Assembly: GCA_032251515.1 (NCBI GenBank)
Contig: JAVVDU010000003.1
Location: 1 to 64,000 of the forward strand
Reading direction: 5' to 3'
From: Carthagonibacter sp032251515
GTDB taxonomy: Bacteria > Gemmatimonadota > Gemmatimonadetes > Palauibacterales > Palauibacteraceae
Length of the DNA stretch: 64,000 bases
The notes under the pieces were generated by a model that was not told the DNA's origin, did not search any database, and saw only the letters and a program-made list of their open reading frames with translations. The translations under genes and the position numbers were made by a program. This document shows, piece by piece, positions 62,211 to 64,000 of the stretch. Position 1 is the stretch's first letter; each line of letters opens with the position of its first letter.

Positions 62211-63257
62211 ATGACACCCTTCGGTTTCCGCCGCAGACGGCGCTCGGTCGGTCTGGACATCGGCAGCGGCCTCGTGAAGGTCGCCGTCGTGGACCACTCC
62301 GGTGACGCACCCACGATCGAACGCCTGGTGGCGCGTCCGCTCGGCGGCGATGCGATCGTCGAGGGTGAGGTGATGGATCCGGGCCTCGTCGCGACCACCG
62401 TGGATTCCCTGTTCGAGGAGGAGGGCATCCGCGAGCGCGACGTGGTGGTGAGCGTGGGGGGGCGCGACGTCATCATCAAGCCGATCCAGATGGACCGGAT
62501 GAAGAAGGGCGACGCCCGCGAAGTGATCCGCTGGGAGGCGGAGCAGCACGTGCCGTTCGACATGGACGACGTGCAGCTCGACTTCGAGATCACCGACCCC
62601 GAGGGCGAGGGCCTTCACATGGGCGTCCTCCTCGTGGCCGCCAAGCGCGAGCTCGTCGAGAACAAGGTCGCCCTTCTCGAGGAGGCGAACCTCGACGCGC
62701 GCGTCATCGACGTAGAGTCGTTCGCCCTGCACAACGCGCTGGAGCCGAATTACCCGGAGGCGATGCGCGGCGTCGCGGCGCTCGTCAACATCGGGCACGA
62801 GACGACGACGGTGAACATCCTCGAGGACGGGATTCCCGTTCTCACCCGCGACCTGAGCTTCGGAACGCGACGCCTTTCCCTCGACCTGCAGCGGGAGAGG
62901 GGCATGCTCGCCGACGAGGCGGAGGCGGTCCTCCGGGGCGAGGATGCGGACGAGCGGCTGCGGTCCTTCCTGTTCGAGCGCGCCCAGGAAGTGGGCCGGG
63001 GGGTCGAGCGCGCCACCGCGTTCCTCGAGACCCAGGAAGTGGGCACGGGGCTCGGCCGACTCTACCTGTGTGGCGGCGGGGTGCACGTTCCCGGCCTCCT
63101 GGACGCGCTCGCGGAGCGGCTCGGGGTGGAGACGCGGGTCGCGAGCCCCATCGAGCGGCTCGCCGTGCGGCCGGGGGCCATCGATCCCGACGAGGCGCGC
63201 TCGCTGGCGCCCCTGATGATGCTCGCCGTGGGCCTCGCGCTGCGGAGCGCGGCATGA
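62211..63257 (+). CDS. pilM: type IV pilus actin-like protein PilM
   Basis: The 348-residue FtsA/actin-fold protein has VGLDIGSGLVKVAVVD (phosphate-1), IKPIQMDRM and VIRWEAEQHVPFDMDDVQLDFE (the PilM signature region). VNIGHETTTVNILEDG is phosphate-2 and LYLCGGGVHVPGLLDALAERLG the adenosine motif. In the cytoplasm PilM binds the PilN N-terminus and links PilB to the PilNO frame. It is coupled to pilN by ATGA. Confidence 0.94.
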   Translation: MTPFGFRRRRRSVGLDIGSGLVKVAVVDHSGDAPTIERLVARPLGGDAIVEGEVMDPGLVATTVDSLFEEEGIRERDVVVSVGGRDVIIKPIQMDRMKKGDAREVIRWEAEQHVPFDMDDVQLDFEITDPEGEGLHMGVLLVAAKRELVENKVALLEEANLDARVIDVESFALHNALEPNYPEAMRGVAALVNIGHETTTVNILEDGIPVLTRDLSFGTRRLSLDLQRERGMLADEAEAVLRGEDADERLRSFLFERAQEVGRGVERATAFLETQEVGTGLGRLYLCGGGVHVPGLLDALAERLGVETRVASPIERLAVRPGAIDPDEARSLAPLMMLAVGLALRSAA

Positions 63258-63928
63258 TCGAGGTCAACCTCCACCCGGCCGGTCCGAAGGCGGGCCGGAG
63301 ACGTCGCCGGGGAGGTGGGGGGTTCGCCCTCCCGTTTCGGATCCGCCCGCCCGCGGGCGGTGCGGGAGGCACGGGGGGACGGGACCCGTGGACCCTCGCC
63401 GCCTGGGGGCTTTCGGCCGTCGCGGTGCTCGTGATCGCGGGCCTGTGGTTCTCCCAGCGGGGGGCGGCCGGCGCCATCGAGCGGGAGCTCGAGGAAGCCG
63501 TCGCCGACTCCGTGCGCCTCGCCGACCTGCGCCAGCTCAGCGACAGCCTCACGTCGCGGGAACGGGCGATCCGGGATCGGCTGGGCCTGGTGCGGAGCCT
63601 CGACGAGGGACGGTTCGTCTGGCCGCACCTGATGGACGAGGTGAGCGCCGCGCTACCGGCGTTCACCTGGCTGACGGCGATCCGTGCGAGCACGCCGCTG
63701 CCGGATCTCAGCGTGCAGATCGACGGCGTGGCGGCGAACCCGCTCGCGATTACCCGTTTCGTCCGCAATCTGCAGGCCTCCCCGTTCATTTCGCGGGTGC
63801 GGATCATCGGAAGCCAGCAGCAGCTCGTCGAAGACGTGGCGGCGCAGGCCTTCAAGATCGTCGTCCACTACCGGCAGCCCTCCGACCGCGACGTGGAACG
63901 GGTGCCGGTCGGCGAGCGGGGGACCTGA
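63254..63928 (+). CDS. pilN: type IV pilus alignment protein PilN
   Basis: The 224-residue protein begins MIEVNLHPAGPKA, the INLLP-like PilN tail that docks on PilM. A basic/Gly-rich linker, one transmembrane helix (WGLSAVAVLVIAGLWF), a coiled coil (AIERELEEAVADSVRLADLRQLSD) and a ferredoxin-like periplasmic domain follow (FTWLTAIRAST...ITRFVRNLQASPFISRVRI). It aligns the inner-membrane platform with PilO. It is followed two bases later by pilO. Confidence 0.92.
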   Translation: MIEVNLHPAGPKAGRRRRRGGGGFALPFRIRPPAGGAGGTGGRDPWTLAAWGLSAVAVLVIAGLWFSQRGAAGAIERELEEAVADSVRLADLRQLSDSLTSRERAIRDRLGLVRSLDEGRFVWPHLMDEVSAALPAFTWLTAIRASTPLPDLSVQIDGVAANPLAITRFVRNLQASPFISRVRIIGSQQQLVEDVAAQAFKIVVHYRQPSDRDVERVPVGERGT

Positions 63929-63930
63929 CG

Positions 63931-64000
63931 ATGGCCCTCCTCCCCACCGAACAGGACAAGCAGCTCAAGCTGCTCGTGGCGATTCTCGCGGTGGCGGGTG
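63931..64000 (+). CDS. pilO: start of PilO (runs off the window)
   Basis: ATG 63931 opens MALLPTEQDKQLKLLVAILAVAG, a short cytoplasmic tail entering a transmembrane helix, cut by the window edge after 23 residues. Position directly after pilN and the TEQDKQLKLL start fit PilO, the partner of PilN. Ribosome site GGGGG within the end of pilN. Confidence 0.75.
   Translation, partial: MALLPTEQDKQLKLLVAILAVAG

Noticed and set aside
61701..63086. A 461-codon minus-strand frame opposite the minor pilin and pilM
   Set aside because: It is antisense to well-supported pilM and pilin motifs and has no recognisable domain.

Overview
The window is very G+C-rich, with dense, overlapping genes, and comes from a Gram-negative (diderm) bacterium. 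The evidence is a Kdo-transferase-like gene, System I cytochrome c maturation, lipoproteins, a TonB-like protein, a giant SprA-type outer-membrane protein and type IV pili. SprA outside a low-GC Bacteroidota background, a short RpoD lacking region 1.1 and the high G+C together suggest Gemmatimonadota or a close relative. This is inference: no rRNA is present. A 100-N block at 33195-33294 flanked by an identical 55-bp overlap shows that the source is a draft assembly or MAG.

Layout. 1-8.3 kb: end of an HNH gene, a lower-GC patch with a small membrane protein, a YggX-like iron protein, a tandem UspA protein, a zinc-peptidase lipoprotein, an orphan D12 adenine methyltransferase, a Kdo-transferase-like gene and an ABC exporter. 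8.4-18.3 kb: uvrA, a GT2-Rossmann fusion, gyrA, then a threonine dehydratase/HAD/unknown-protein operon. 18.4-27.0 kb: a DsbA-VKOR disulfide pair, the sigma factor, and on the minus strand a complete ccmABCDEFGH operon led by a lipoprotein; ccmD is only 57 codons. 27.4-32.6 kb: an ApgM-type phosphoglycerate mutase, a zinc-ribbon/TPR protein, CopA and a PspA-like coiled coil. 32.7-36.2 kb: a four-gene minus-strand operon with two small proteins (one possibly beta-grasp), a degenerate DEAD-box protein keeping a DbpA RNA-binding domain, and a K+ channel with an RCK domain. 36.4-43.7 kb: a serine/phosphoserine module (class V aminotransferase + SerA) facing a minus-strand operon of a lipoprotein, Kbl, Rpe, a JAMM peptidase and a MoaD/CysO-E1-rhodanese fusion. 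43.9-51.0 kb: TonB-like protein and SprA. 51.1-64.0 kb: competence and type IV pilus locus (ComEA-like, pilB, pilT, pilC, pilS, pilR, pilA, fimT-like, pilV-like, pilM, pilN, pilO start).

How the genes work together. The pilus locus has readable control logic. A near-perfect sigma-54 promoter lies between pilR (an NtrC-family activator) and pilA. A palindrome TTGCA-N3-TGCAA occurs both upstream of that promoter and on the -35 box of pilS. A textbook TTGACA-17-TACAAT promoter drives pilMNO. The serine and sulfur-carrier genes face each other across 8 bp and could together make O-phosphoserine and a thiocarboxylated carrier for cysteine synthesis, although no CysM is in the window. The DsbA-VKOR pair, the ccm operon and the Cys116/Cys135 pair in PilA all point to an oxidising periplasm.

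Limits. No rRNA, tRNA, CRISPR array, insertion sequence or riboswitch was recognised. Functions rest on recognised motifs and family resemblance read by eye; no searches were run.
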